The translations under genes were made by a program, and so were the position numbers. 23,384 nt of DNA from assembly GCA_900554485.1 (NCBI GenBank), contig USHO01000010.1, positions 1 through 23,384 of the forward strand. The letters run 5' to 3'. This stretch comes from an uncultured Eubacteriales bacterium (GTDB taxonomy: Bacteria; Bacillota; Clostridia; Christensenellales; Borkfalkiaceae). Below the pieces are notes generated by a model. The model was not told where the DNA came from and did no database searches. It saw only the letters and a list, made by a program, of their open reading frames with translations. Numbering within the stretch: position 1 is the first letter of the stretch; each line of letters starts with the position of its first letter. Below, piece after piece: positions 1 through 7,956 of this stretch.

Positions 1-57
1 AGTCTAAAATACGTCGTCAGACCACGGTTCGTTTTACTCTTGTCTGGCATGCATATA
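1..57 (-). repeat. Partial copy of intergenic repeat element (left edge)
   Basis: Read on the minus strand, this stretch resembles the sequence after the last gene of the operon. Bases 26-50 match 23272-23296 at 22 of 25 positions, including a shared TAAAACGAACC core, and the similarity continues more weakly through a shared TATTTT. The element is cut by the window edge. It lies downstream of the minus-strand AraC gene, in the same sense as that gene. Type and function are unknown; an untranslated 3'-end element, a small interspersed repeat or a structured RNA are all possible. Confidence 0.6.
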
Positions 58-230
58 ATAATGTGCGCACGCAAAGTTCAAATTATATTATACGCTTAAT
101 AAATTTTTAAGTCTAGTTTTTTTCTCCCACATTGACAAAAATATCACGGTGCGAACATACGATTGATATATAACTCGACGTAAAAACGGCATTTTCTGCA
201 ATTTGGGTCAATAAAATAAAAAATCGGAGA
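58..230. other. Gene-free AT-rich spacer
   Basis: I see no convincing gene, RNA or complete promoter here. A TTGACA hexamer at 132-137 has no -10 element at acceptable spacing (the nearest, TACGAT at 158-163, would need a 20-bp spacer). Poly-T and poly-A runs are frequent. Together with the repeat on its left and the hairpin on its right it makes up the gene-free 334 bases before the AraC gene. Confidence 0.5.
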
Positions 231-233
231 TAA

Positions 234-288
234 AAAATAAAAACCAGAATGAAATTTTGTCAAAAATTATCATCCTGATTTTTATTTT
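234..288 (-). terminator. AT-rich hairpin, candidate terminator of the AraC gene
   Basis: Arms 234-247 and 275-288 are complementary over 14 positions; the single imperfect pair is a G-U in minus-strand RNA. The loop region adds more pairing (ATTTTG with CAAAAAT). On the minus strand the hairpin is followed by a T-rich tract, and it lies about 47 bases past the AraC stop codon. A second small hairpin, TTTCCGC-GATT-GCGGAAA (286-303), overlaps its edge. The low GC of the stem makes termination strength uncertain. Confidence 0.5.
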
Positions 289-334
289 CCGCGATTGCGG
301 AAACGCCCGCGATGAAATTTACCTTCGGTTTTCG

Positions 335-1135
335 TTATTTTTCTTTCTTTTTTCCTTTGGATTCGGTAGGGGTTTTCTGCATGTATTTTTTATACTGTCT
401 GAAAAACGTCGCATAACTGTTATACGAACACGACTCTATTACTTTGTTGATCGGCAGCCCTGCTTTTATAAGTCTTTCGATATAAATCAGTTTTTTCTGA
501 TTTATGTATTTTTTAAGACTTACGTTGACGTACTCTTTGAATTTATGCAACAGCCATGACGTGCTTACGAGAAATTCTTTTGAAATTATCTCCGCGTTAA
601 GATTCCGGGTAATATTGTCGTCTATATATTTCAGAATATCGTTGATGATGTCGTTTGCCGTACCTGTTTCCTGCGCCTTTATCGACGTGTCGGAATATTT
701 CAGACCGGTGATTATTATCTTTATATAATATTCGGCGATATAAGCGAATTCATCTTTGGTAAAAACCTTTTCGCTTTCTTTAAGCAGATGGAACAGTTGT
801 TTAATCGAATCCGTGTCGTTGAACGCATAGATTGCGTAGGCCGAATTCAGTATCTCCGTCAGATCGTCGCCTAAAAATTCATCGTTGAACCTGATTACTA
901 TTCTGTCGAATTCCTGACCGTTCAGGATGCACATATTGTGTATCGACATCGGCGGGCAAACGATCAGCGTATCCGATTTAACCGCATATTTATTGTGCCC
1001 GAAAGCGAATTCTCCGTTTTCGATATTGAATATATATTCCAATTCGTACACATTATGAAAATGAGGTTTGAAATTTGCGTCGTCCGGTTCCGATTTCGTT
1101 ATTATATGATCGTATTGTAAGTTTTTTGTTACCAT
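335..1135 (-). CDS. AraC-family transcriptional regulator
   Basis: A 266-residue cytoplasmic DNA-binding protein. The N-terminal third looks like an AraC-type cupin sensor (residues ~20-85, with FKPHFHNVYELEYIF and a later CPPMSIHNM), which in this family binds a small sugar-like ligand. The C-terminal ~100 residues form the paired helix-turn-helix domain: AEIISKEFLVSTSWLLHKF for the first helix pair and INKVIESCSYNSYATFFRQY-KKYMQKTP for the second, close to the family consensus. The ATG at 1135 is chosen because the cupin begins just after it and because an extended -10 promoter sits 6 bases upstream. A TTG 48 bases further upstream is in frame but lies upstream of that -10 element and has no ribosome binding site. 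The gene is transcribed divergently from the ten-gene operon and is its most likely regulator. The ligand is unknown. Confidence 0.92.
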   Translation of the reverse strand: MVTKNLQYDHIITKSEPDDANFKPHFHNVYELEYIFNIENGEFAFGHNKYAVKSDTLIVCPPMSIHNMCILNGQEFDRIVIRFNDEFLGDDLTEILNSAYAIYAFNDTDSIKQLFHLLKESEKVFTKDEFAYIAEYYIKIIITGLKYSDTSIKAQETGTANDIINDILKYIDDNITRNLNAEIISKEFLVSTSWLLHKFKEYVNVSLKKYINQKKLIYIERLIKAGLPINKVIESCSYNSYATFFRQYKKYMQKTPTESKGKKKEK

Positions 1136-1141
1136 AACCGA

Positions 1142-1170
1142 ATTATAACATATTTCTGCAAGAAATGCAA
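1142..1170 (-). promoter_or_regulatory. Promoter of the AraC gene (extended -10, likely leaderless)
   Basis: On the minus strand, TTGCAT (1165-1170) and a perfect TATAAT (1142-1147) are separated by 17 bp, with TGT making an extended -10. The expected transcription start, about 7 bases past the -10, falls on or next to the ATG at 1135. No ribosome binding site exists there, so the message is probably leaderless. Confidence 0.7.
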
Positions 1171-1183
1171 TATTTTTATGCAA
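1157..1183. promoter_or_regulatory. TGCAA repeats, candidate AraC-protein operator
   Basis: Three copies of TGCAA occur in direct orientation at 1157-1161, 1166-1170 and 1179-1183, between the two divergent promoters and overlapping the -35 of the AraC promoter. AraC-family proteins usually bind direct repeats in such positions. This is inference from position and repetition only; the sites are short. Confidence 0.35.
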
Positions 1184-1192
1184 AATTTAATA

Positions 1193-1221
1193 TTGATTAT
1201 ATTTTTTGCTTGTGTTATAAT
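1193..1221 (+). promoter_or_regulatory. Main operon promoter
   Basis: TTGATT (1193-1198), 17-bp spacer, perfect TATAAT (1216-1221) with TGT immediately before it (extended -10). The predicted start is near 1228, which gives a leader of about 150 nt before the first gene. The -10 region TGTTATAATT (1213-1222) is the exact inverted copy of AATTATAACA at 1141-1150, so the two divergent promoters are mirror images. Confidence 0.75.
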
Positions 1222-1227
1222 TCAAGG

Positions 1228-1379
1228 GTAAAAGGATGGGGTGAATTATACTCTTTTTACGGTGCCGTGAGGCGCGATAACGATTAAACGAAAGGGGTAT
1301 ACCCCTTTCCTCGTTTTCAACGAGGAAATCCTCTTAAATGGAAATTGATAAGCCGAGATAATGCGGTGACGGAGGAAAG
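1228..1379 (+). promoter_or_regulatory. Structured 5' leader with candidate ribosome-binding-site sequestration
   Basis: The untranslated leader holds a GTAAAAG/CTTTTTAC hairpin (1228-1260), an 18-bp perfect palindrome AAAGGGGTATACCCCTTT (1291-1308) and an adjoining hairpin CCTCGTT-TTC-AACGAGG (1309-1325). The ribosome binding site of the first gene is GGAGG at 1371-1375. The bases CTTTCCTC at 1305-1312, split across the two central hairpins, are perfectly complementary to GAGGAAAG at 1372-1379. TCCTC at 1329-1333 can pair with either 1322-1326 or the ribosome binding site. These pairings exclude one another, as in an RNA switch. I match it to no known riboswitch class. Confidence 0.45.
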
Positions 1380-4300
1380 ATGAAAAACAAAACTTTATCG
1401 GGCGGTTCGCAATCGTTAAAAACGTGTAAGACGATTATTCTCGTAATACTTGCTTTGTTTATGTCGATTGCGTTGATGTGTTTCGCAAGTTGCAAAATCA
1501 GATCGAACGATTCTTCGGGAGATAATTCTTCGTCTTCGGATTCCGTAGACGACGATTGGCCGGACGACGATTCCGACGATTCGGGGAATTCCGGCGAAAA
1601 TGAAAACGGTAAAATCGTCCTGGAAACGATTTCCGATGCCGGCAGCGTCAAAATCGTTGCCGATACCGTCAGAGCGTATCTTTCGGCAGCCACGACCGAA
1701 GAGCAGATAGCCGCGTTGCCTGAAACTAAACTTGCCGAAGATTGCGGTGCGTTGCCCGTAAGGCTTGCGTGGGGCGGCAACGGAAGCGTAAAATACACTT
1801 TGTATCTTGCCGACAACAAAGGCTTTGAAGATGCGAAAACGTATGTCGTTTCGGGCTTGCAAAACGAAATCGAGGTTTATAATCTGTTACCGTCGACGAC
1901 TTACTATTGGAAAGTCGAAGGGAATAAGCAGAACGATACGTCGGACGTGTCGAGTTTTACCACGGAAAATCTTCCCGTTCGTATGATTTATGCCGACGGG
2001 ACGTCCAACGTCAGAGATATGGGCGGCTGGCAGGCAGGTAACGCGGTTGTGAATTACGGTAAACTCTATCGCGGAAATCAACTTAACGGTTACGGCAGTT
2101 GGGGGAATAACAAATTAACCGAAGACGGCTTAAATACCTTTAAGAACGATCTGAAAATCAGAACGGAAATAGATTTCAGAACGCAGGGCAAGGACGATGC
2201 CGATCAGACCGAAAATTATATCGACGCGTCTTATCCTTATTATAAGTGTACCGTCGGTCAGTATACGGATATTCTCGACGCTTTGGTATGGAATGCTTTG
2301 CCGAACGACGGAAACACAAAAAGCGATACGAAAGACAATAAAAACGACGCTCGTCGCATAGCGTATGCCACGGGCAATGCGGTGCGCAACGAAAACGCGA
2401 TGAAACGTTCGATTAAAACCGTATTTGAAGTACTTGCCGACGAAAACAACTATCCCGTTTATATGCATTGCAACGCAGGCGCGGACAGAACCGGTACGGT
2501 TGCGTTTCTCGTCAACGGATTGCTCGGCGTCGGCGAAAGCGATCTTATAAGAGATTACGAATTGACAAGCTTTTCCGCCGTTTCGGGTTTAAGGTACAGA
2601 AGTGCGTTGAAAGACGGCGCGTTTACTGAAATCGGCGTAATGCAGAACAACTACGACAATTTCATTGCGTTCGGAGCCTTGCTCAATGCGATAAAAAGCA
2701 ATTACGGCGAAGACGGTAAGCCGCTTTCCTATGCGATCGAAAGTTTTTTAACCGATTATATCGGCGTATCGCACGGCGATATTGAAAATATAAAAAGGAT
2801 AATGCTTTCCGACTATACTGCGGACGACGTTGTGTACATCGACGGAGAAAGGCAGGTTATCGAAGTCGCAAAAACCGACAATACCGTCAATCTCGGCAAT
2901 ATCCGCTACGACTCTGTCGAAAGAATTTCTTTTAACGGTGCAGACCTCGGAACTTCGCTTTCGGCGATAAACGGAGGCGATCTTGCGGGCGTTTACGGAG
3001 AAAGGGAACTGACTGTCACTGTTAATACCTCCGACGGAAGAAAAACCGTTAAGGTTCCCGTATTGGTCGTAACGAAGTACATTACGACCGCCGAAGAACT
3101 GAAAGAGGTTCTTACCGTAACGACGGAGAGAAATTACGGATACTACGAACTGAAGAACGATATAACGCTCGACGCGTTTTCCGCCGTTGGCAACGTCAGA
3201 TTTACGGGCAAAAACGGATTCTGCGGAATATTCGACGGAAAAGGTCATACGATAACGTCTGCGCTCGGCGCGCACGGGCTGTTCGGTTTCGTGAGCGGCG
3301 GCGCGACGATCAGAAACGTTAAATTTGTCGTAAACGGCGGCGTAAACGAGGCCGGTAAGTCGGTTATCGGCGATTACGTCCACGATTCGTTTATCGAAAA
3401 CATAGAAATAAAAGTCGCCAACGGTGATTTCGGCGTCGGGACGGACGGCATAGGTCTTATCACGTCGAAATCGTTCCGCGGCAATTCGGTTAAAAATCTT
3501 ACCGTTAATGCGGAAAATGCCGAACTGAATTCCATGTTCGGTTGCAGCGAAGAATACGCTTTCGGCGGAAACGTATTTGAAACATGCGTCGTGAACGTAA
3601 AAGCCATAAACGAACTTGCAAGATATTACGTCAACGGCAGTTATGTATCCGTCTACCTTGAAAACGTTTACGGGTTCGACGGAATAGTGTCCGAAGTAAT
3701 CGAAATAATCGTTGCGGATATAGTAAACGTAAAAGAATCGAACATTGAATTGACTGTCGGCGAACGTTTTGCCGGTTCTAAAGTCGTCAGCGTCGTCGGC
3801 AACGGAATTTCGATAAAAGATTATAAATTTGAAAACGGTGTTTTGTATCTCTTCAACGAGCGTGACGTTTTCGGTGATAATCTCGGCAAGACGACGATAG
3901 ACGTTGTATTCGAGGCGGTCAACGGAATTGAGATTTCCGCTAAAATTTACGCCGTGGTATTTACGAATTCCGAAGAGGTAATATTTGACGAAACGCAGGA
4001 GATATTCCTCAACAGAGCAGAAAGCGCAGTCGATCTGAAAGAATATGCCGGGGCGAAAGTGTATTCGATTTCCTGCGAGGGATATTATTTCGGTAACGAC
4101 GAAAACGCCCTCGATATAAGCGCGGAATTCAAAAGTAACGGAACGTTGCACGGCAGTCGTACGCTCAGCGTATTGCTCGGCAAAGACGATCGTTTTTATA
4201 CCGTGCGTATACCCGTCACGATAGTCACGTCGGAAATAAGCGATCTTGCGCAATTAAACGCATTGCTTAAATCGGACGTCGCAGGGTATGCCGTTTACGG

Positions 4301-7202
4301 ATATTACAAGTTAATCGCCGACATAGGTAAGCCGGCGGACGCCGTAAACAACGGAAACGACGTCAACTGGCAGAACGTCGACGGACTTTTCGGATTCCGC
4401 GGTACGCTCGACGGAAACGGTCGTTCTATAACCGGCACCGTTTACTCGAAGGGTATATTCGGAATTGTAGGCAGCGGAGCCGTAATAAAAGATCTGACGG
4501 TAAACGCATACGGATATGCTAACGGCAGAGCGATTCTTGCCCGTTCGATCAGAAATGCGGTTGTCGAAAACGTAACTATCAATATAAAGAGCGGCGAATC
4601 GGTATCTTATTATACCGAGGGCGGCGTCATCACCGGACTTATGAGTCATTCGACCGCATACAGAAACGTAACCGTGAATTCGAACGGCGCCGTAGATACG
4701 CTGTTCGGGTGCAGTTACTGGAACTATGACGACAGAAAAGCAAATACGTTTGCGGAAGTAAAAGTCAACGTAAAATCGATAGGCGGACTTCTTTGCGTCC
4801 GCGCGAACGTCCCCGAATCTTTAAGGTCGTTTGACGGCATCGAAGGCATAACCGTGTCGTTTGTACGTTCTTACGAAGATGCCGACAATACGATTCTCGT
4901 GGGCGATGACTCGTCGGTATTGACGATCGGCAGCGACAACGCCGACATAACCGAAATTTCTTCGGTGACGTTCGACGGCAGGAATATTGCATTCGGTTTC
5001 GCGGACGGGAAACTTACCGTAACCGAGGCGTTCGGCATTTCGGATATAGGCGCGAAAATTCTTACCGTAATCGGAAAAGTCGGTGATAAAAACGTAACGC
5101 TTTATCTATCCGTGAACATAGTGTTGCCTGCGGAAGAGGTCAGTCTTGACGGAACGCGGGAGGTCGTGCTTACGGATGCGACGGAATACGATTTCGATCT
5201 CGGCGATTATTCGTCCGCGACCGTACTCGGCGCGTCTCTGGGCGGGGAAAATATAGATTACGCAAACGGTAAATTGATCATATCCGGCGATTATAAATCT
5301 AATACCCGTAAACACGGTAAACAGATTTTAAGCGTAACCGTCGAAAAGAACGGTAAGTATTACGTTGTTACGGCAAACGTACTCGTCGTTACCAAAGCGA
5401 TTTCGACGATAGACGAACTTACGACGGCTATGACCGCCGGCGCAGCAAACACCGTGTTCGGATATTACAGATTGACGCAGAACGTAGGTTCGAAAGAAGC
5501 GTGGATAGACGTACGGAACAACGGCGACTGGAAAAACGCCGACGGTTCGGTCGGTTTCCGCGGAACGCTTGACGGTAACGGTTATGCGGTAGACGGCGCT
5601 TTCGCTACGTACGGACTGTTCGGCATAATCGGTAACGGCGCGATTGTCAGAAATATAACCTTCAACGTGTATTATTATCAGAACAACAGACAGACGCTTG
5701 CCCGTAGTATAACGGGCGCGACGATCGAAGACGTTACGATCAATATAAAGAGCATATATAAAACGTTGGACGCGACAGCCGAAGGCGGCGTTATAACGGG
5801 ACTTTTAAGCCACACGTCAACGTATAAAAACGTAACGATAAACGCTAAAAATTACGATCTCGATACGTTGTTCGGTAAGAGTTACGGCAATTATAAGACG
5901 GAAAAAGCGAATACTTTCGTCGGTTGCGTAGTCAACGCGAAGTCGCTTGCGGGGCTTGTTCATTCCAATGCGGTTATCCCGGCGACGGGCATAGACGGGC
6001 TTGAAATCATACTATTCCCCGACGATATAGTCGCGGAAGAACAACTTGAAATCGGTAATGAATATACGATTTCTCTCGGTTCGGTTGTCGCCGAAATAAC
6101 GGGAATAACGCTCGGAGAAGAAATATTTGACGCATATTCTTTTGCCGACGGAGTTCTTACCGTAAACGCGGATGCGTTCGGCGTAACGGATGCGGGCAAT
6201 AAGATATTCGCCGTCAGAGGCAAGAATGCCGACGGATGTACCGTAAACGTGAATGTGGTTATCAAGGCGGAGTTCAAAGCCACTGCGGTTACTCTTGACG
6301 GAACAAGGGAAATCGTGTTGTCCGATGCAGACGGATATGCTTTGGATTTGGGTGATTATTCTTCCGCTACCGTACTCAGCGCGGTACTCGGAGGCGACAG
6401 CGTAAGTTATGCAAACGGTCAGTTGACGCTTACAAACGAGTTTAAGAAAAACGCTCAGAAGCACGGCAATAACACGCTGAATTTAACCGTTGAAAAGGAT
6501 GGGAAATACTATAATGTTACAGCAAACGTCCTTGTTATAACCGGTGAGATTACAACGTTGGACGAACTTAAGTCGTCTCTTGCGCTTAGCGTAAAAAACA
6601 ATATAAAGGTCAGATACGGATACTATAGATTAAATAATGATTTGACCTCTAACGGATGGTATCAAAGCGGTTATGACAGACTTGCAGAACTCAGAACCGA
6701 TCCCAATGCAGGATTCAGAGGAGTTTTCGACGGCAATAATAAAACGATAACTACTTTTTTTGCCGAACCCGGTTTATTCGGTATTGTCGGAACGGGAGCC
6801 GTAATTAAAAATCTGACTATTTCGATGAGTAGTTGGGATTCCCGTTTTATGGCTTTCGGTTACGGTATGATCGGTGCGACGGTAGAAAATGTTACGGTCA
6901 ATGTAAAAGGTGACGGTATAACAGACATACCGACCGATAAAGTAAGCGGATTGTTGACCAGTATAGGCGCATACGGAAACACATTCAAAAATTTAACGAT
7001 AAATGCAAGTAATACCAACGTTGACACCTTGTTCGGAAATTGCAAATACGGATATAGCTATCCGACGGGCGCGGTGAATACATTTGAAAATTGTACGGTA
7101 AATATAAAATCGCTTATCGGACTAGTTTGTACCGACAATGCAAATAAAACCGTGTTGCCTTATACGAATGTAAACGGACTTACCGTTAATTTGGTCAAGT
7201 AA
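1380..7202 (+). CDS. Giant surface lipoprotein: tyrosine-phosphatase domain plus four beta-helix-like modules
   Basis: 1940 residues. A lipoprotein signal ends in the lipobox FASC (Cys38) and leads into a Ser/Asp-rich linker to ~residue 75. A fibronectin-III-like domain (~120-175) precedes a Y_phosphatase3-type tyrosine/lipid phosphatase, with SNVRDMGGW and the P-loop HCNAGADRTG (catalytic Cys364, Arg370), so it should be active outside the cell. From ~480 the chain is repetitive. Four units each pair Ig-like beta domains with a GLUG-like, probably right-handed beta-helix module marked by GYYxL..D, a [GR]xxDGxGxxI motif and G[LI]FG[FI][VI]xxGAxI[RK][ND][VLI] at ~634, 1024, 1413 and 1798. Units 2-4 also carry LDLGDYSSATV-like segments. 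The last 215 residues (1724-1938) are encoded by DNA identical to the end of the gene at 7957. The start is supported by GGAGG 4 bases before ATG. The phosphatase call is firm; the ligand of the modules is unknown. Confidence 0.88.
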   Translation: MKNKTLSGGSQSLKTCKTIILVILALFMSIALMCFASCKIRSNDSSGDNSSSSDSVDDDWPDDDSDDSGNSGENENGKIVLETISDAGSVKIVADTVRAYLSAATTEEQIAALPETKLAEDCGALPVRLAWGGNGSVKYTLYLADNKGFEDAKTYVVSGLQNEIEVYNLLPSTTYYWKVEGNKQNDTSDVSSFTTENLPVRMIYADGTSNVRDMGGWQAGNAVVNYGKLYRGNQLNGYGSWGNNKLTEDGLNTFKNDLKIRTEIDFRTQGKDDADQTENYIDASYPYYKCTVGQYTDILDALVWNALPNDGNTKSDTKDNKNDARRIAYATGNAVRNENAMKRSIKTVFEVLADENNYPVYMHCNAGADRTGTVAFLVNGLLGVGESDLIRDYELTSFSAVSGLRYRSALKDGAFTEIGVMQNNYDNFIAFGALLNAIKSNYGEDGKPLSYAIESFLTDYIGVSHGDIENIKRIMLSDYTADDVVYIDGERQVIEVAKTDNTVNLGNIRYDSVERISFNGADLGTSLSAINGGDLAGVYGERELTVTVNTSDGRKTVKVPVLVVTKYITTAEELKEVLTVTTERNYGYYELKNDITLDAFSAVGNVRFTGKNGFCGIFDGKGHTITSALGAHGLFGFVSGGATIRNVKFVVNGGVNEAGKSVIGDYVHDSFIENIEIKVANGDFGVGTDGIGLITSKSFRGNSVKNLTVNAENAELNSMFGCSEEYAFGGNVFETCVVNVKAINELARYYVNGSYVSVYLENVYGFDGIVSEVIEIIVADIVNVKESNIELTVGERFAGSKVVSVVGNGISIKDYKFENGVLYLFNERDVFGDNLGKTTIDVVFEAVNGIEISAKIYAVVFTNSEEVIFDETQEIFLNRAESAVDLKEYAGAKVYSISCEGYYFGNDENALDISAEFKSNGTLHGSRTLSVLLGKDDRFYTVRIPVTIVTSEISDLAQLNALLKSDVAGYAVYGYYKLIADIGKPADAVNNGNDVNWQNVDGLFGFRGTLDGNGRSITGTVYSKGIFGIVGSGAVIKDLTVNAYGYANGRAILARSIRNAVVENVTINIKSGESVSYYTEGGVITGLMSHSTAYRNVTVNSNGAVDTLFGCSYWNYDDRKANTFAEVKVNVKSIGGLLCVRANVPESLRSFDGIEGITVSFVRSYEDADNTILVGDDSSVLTIGSDNADITEISSVTFDGRNIAFGFADGKLTVTEAFGISDIGAKILTVIGKVGDKNVTLYLSVNIVLPAEEVSLDGTREVVLTDATEYDFDLGDYSSATVLGASLGGENIDYANGKLIISGDYKSNTRKHGKQILSVTVEKNGKYYVVTANVLVVTKAISTIDELTTAMTAGAANTVFGYYRLTQNVGSKEAWIDVRNNGDWKNADGSVGFRGTLDGNGYAVDGAFATYGLFGIIGNGAIVRNITFNVYYYQNNRQTLARSITGATIEDVTINIKSIYKTLDATAEGGVITGLLSHTSTYKNVTINAKNYDLDTLFGKSYGNYKTEKANTFVGCVVNAKSLAGLVHSNAVIPATGIDGLEIILFPDDIVAEEQLEIGNEYTISLGSVVAEITGITLGEEIFDAYSFADGVLTVNADAFGVTDAGNKIFAVRGKNADGCTVNVNVVIKAEFKATAVTLDGTREIVLSDADGYALDLGDYSSATVLSAVLGGDSVSYANGQLTLTNEFKKNAQKHGNNTLNLTVEKDGKYYNVTANVLVITGEITTLDELKSSLALSVKNNIKVRYGYYRLNNDLTSNGWYQSGYDRLAELRTDPNAGFRGVFDGNNKTITTFFAEPGLFGIVGTGAVIKNLTISMSSWDSRFMAFGYGMIGATVENVTVNVKGDGITDIPTDKVSGLLTSIGAYGNTFKNLTINASNTNVDTLFGNCKYGYSYPTGAVNTFENCTVNIKSLIGLVCTDNANKTVLPYTNVNGLTVNLVK
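6549..7194 (+). repeat. 646-bp identical repeat, copy 1
   Basis: Identical line by line to 8998-9643 (constant offset 2449). It encodes the whole last beta-helix module, starting at ITTLDEL and ending at VNGLTVNL. The block is AT-rich: three sampled 60-base lines gave 32-38% GC, against about 57% in the equivalent part of module 3. Homology of the proteins continues upstream, but the DNA there is diverged, so the left boundary is sharp. Confidence 0.97.
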
Positions 7203-7212
7203 ACGCCGACCG

Positions 7213-7788
7213 ATGAAATTAAAACAATGTGCCGTCGCAGCCGTAATTGCGTTTATGTCGATTTTTATTATCGGCTGTTCCGATAACGTTAAACCCGATG
7301 AATCCGGCGGCAAAGAAAGTAAGTATACAGTGCGTTTTGAATCCGACGGAACGTTGATTTCCGAAATCGTAAAGTCGGGCGGTTCGACAGTCGAAGAACC
7401 GACAGAGCCGACAAGAGAGCATTATGCTTTCGGCGGGTGGTATATCGGCGACAAAGAGTGGCGATTCGAAGTCGATACCGTATGCGGAGATATTACGCTT
7501 TTGGCTAAATGGACGCCGCAGTCCTATGTCGTAACGTTCGTAACCGACGTCGGCGCTAACGTCGACGCTCAGACGGTTATTTACGACCCCGTGACCGGTA
7601 AAGTAAAGAAACCGAAGATAAAAGAGACCGTTGTCACGTCGACTTGCGAATATAAGTTCGACGGATGGTATTACGGCGATGCGGCGTGGAATTTCGATAC
7701 CGACGTCGTACAAAAAAATATGGAACTTATAGCGCGGTGGAAATTGGTGGAAGAAAACACCGAAGAGAACTTTTTGCCGAGCGATTAA
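7213..7788 (+). CDS. Small lipoprotein with two InlB/Flg_new (Listeria-Bacteroides) repeats
   Basis: 191 residues. A signal peptide ends in the lipobox FIIGC (Cys22), so the protein should be anchored to the outer face of the membrane. Two beta-grasp repeats of the InlB B-repeat/Flg_new type follow: YTVRFESDG...YAFGGWYIGDKEW...LLAKW (~38-99) and YVVTFVTDVG...YKFDGWYYGDAAW...LIARW (~102-180). This family is found in surface proteins of Firmicutes and acts as a spacer or adhesion module; it has no known catalytic role. The gene begins 10 bases after the stop of the giant lipoprotein gene and has no clear ribosome binding site, so it is probably translated by coupling. The acidic C-terminal tail is unremarkable. 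Confidence 0.85.
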   Translation: MKLKQCAVAAVIAFMSIFIIGCSDNVKPDESGGKESKYTVRFESDGTLISEIVKSGGSTVEEPTEPTREHYAFGGWYIGDKEWRFEVDTVCGDITLLAKWTPQSYVVTFVTDVGANVDAQTVIYDPVTGKVKKPKIKETVVTSTCEYKFDGWYYGDAAWNFDTDVVQKNMELIARWKLVEENTEENFLPSD

Positions 7789-7806
7789 GAATATGGGAGG
7801 AACTTT

Positions 7807-7944
7807 ATGAGAAAGTATGCAAAGCCGAATCTGGAAATCATTTTAATCGGAAACGACGCGGATATCATAACCACGTCTCCGGCAAATGACAACTTATTCA
7901 ACGACACCGATTGGGAACTCGTTAATTTCGGGTTCGACGATTAA
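7807..7944 (+). CDS. 45-residue peptide of unknown function
   Basis: A short gene beginning MRKYAKPNLEIILIGNDADI and continuing with ITTSPANDN and an acidic, aromatic tail (DTDWELVNFGFDD). It is real in my judgement: GGGAGG (7795-7800) stands 6 bases before its ATG, the best ribosome binding site in the window. It starts 18 bases after the previous stop and ends 12 bases before the next gene, and codon use matches its neighbours. It has no signal peptide and no membrane segment. From memory, short proteins with a K-P-x-L-E-I...D-I-I-T-x-S pattern recur as hypothetical proteins in gut Clostridia; I could not verify this. A precursor peptide, signalling peptide or small partner of the surface proteins are all possible, with no evidence for any one. 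Confidence 0.75.
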   Translation: MRKYAKPNLEIILIGNDADIITTSPANDNLFNDTDWELVNFGFDD

Positions 7945-7956
7945 AAAGGGGAAATT

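Noticed and set aside
132..163. Promoter from TTGACA in the left spacer
   Set aside because: The only -10-like hexamer, TACGAT, requires a 20-bp spacer, and no gene follows on the plus strand.
257..559. Plus-strand open frame of 100 codons near the left end
   Set aside because: Overlaps the terminator hairpin and the AraC C-terminus, is Phe-rich from AT-rich DNA, and has no ribosome binding site.
1136..1183. Upstream TTG start that would add 16 residues to the AraC protein
   Set aside because: It would start upstream of the extended -10 promoter that most likely drives the gene, and there is no ribosome binding site before it.
2748..4253. Long minus-strand open frame of 501 codons inside the giant lipoprotein gene
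   Set aside because: It mirrors the codon pattern of the plus-strand gene, has no ribosome binding site, and its translation (rich in Arg, Tyr, Val and Phe) resembles no protein family.
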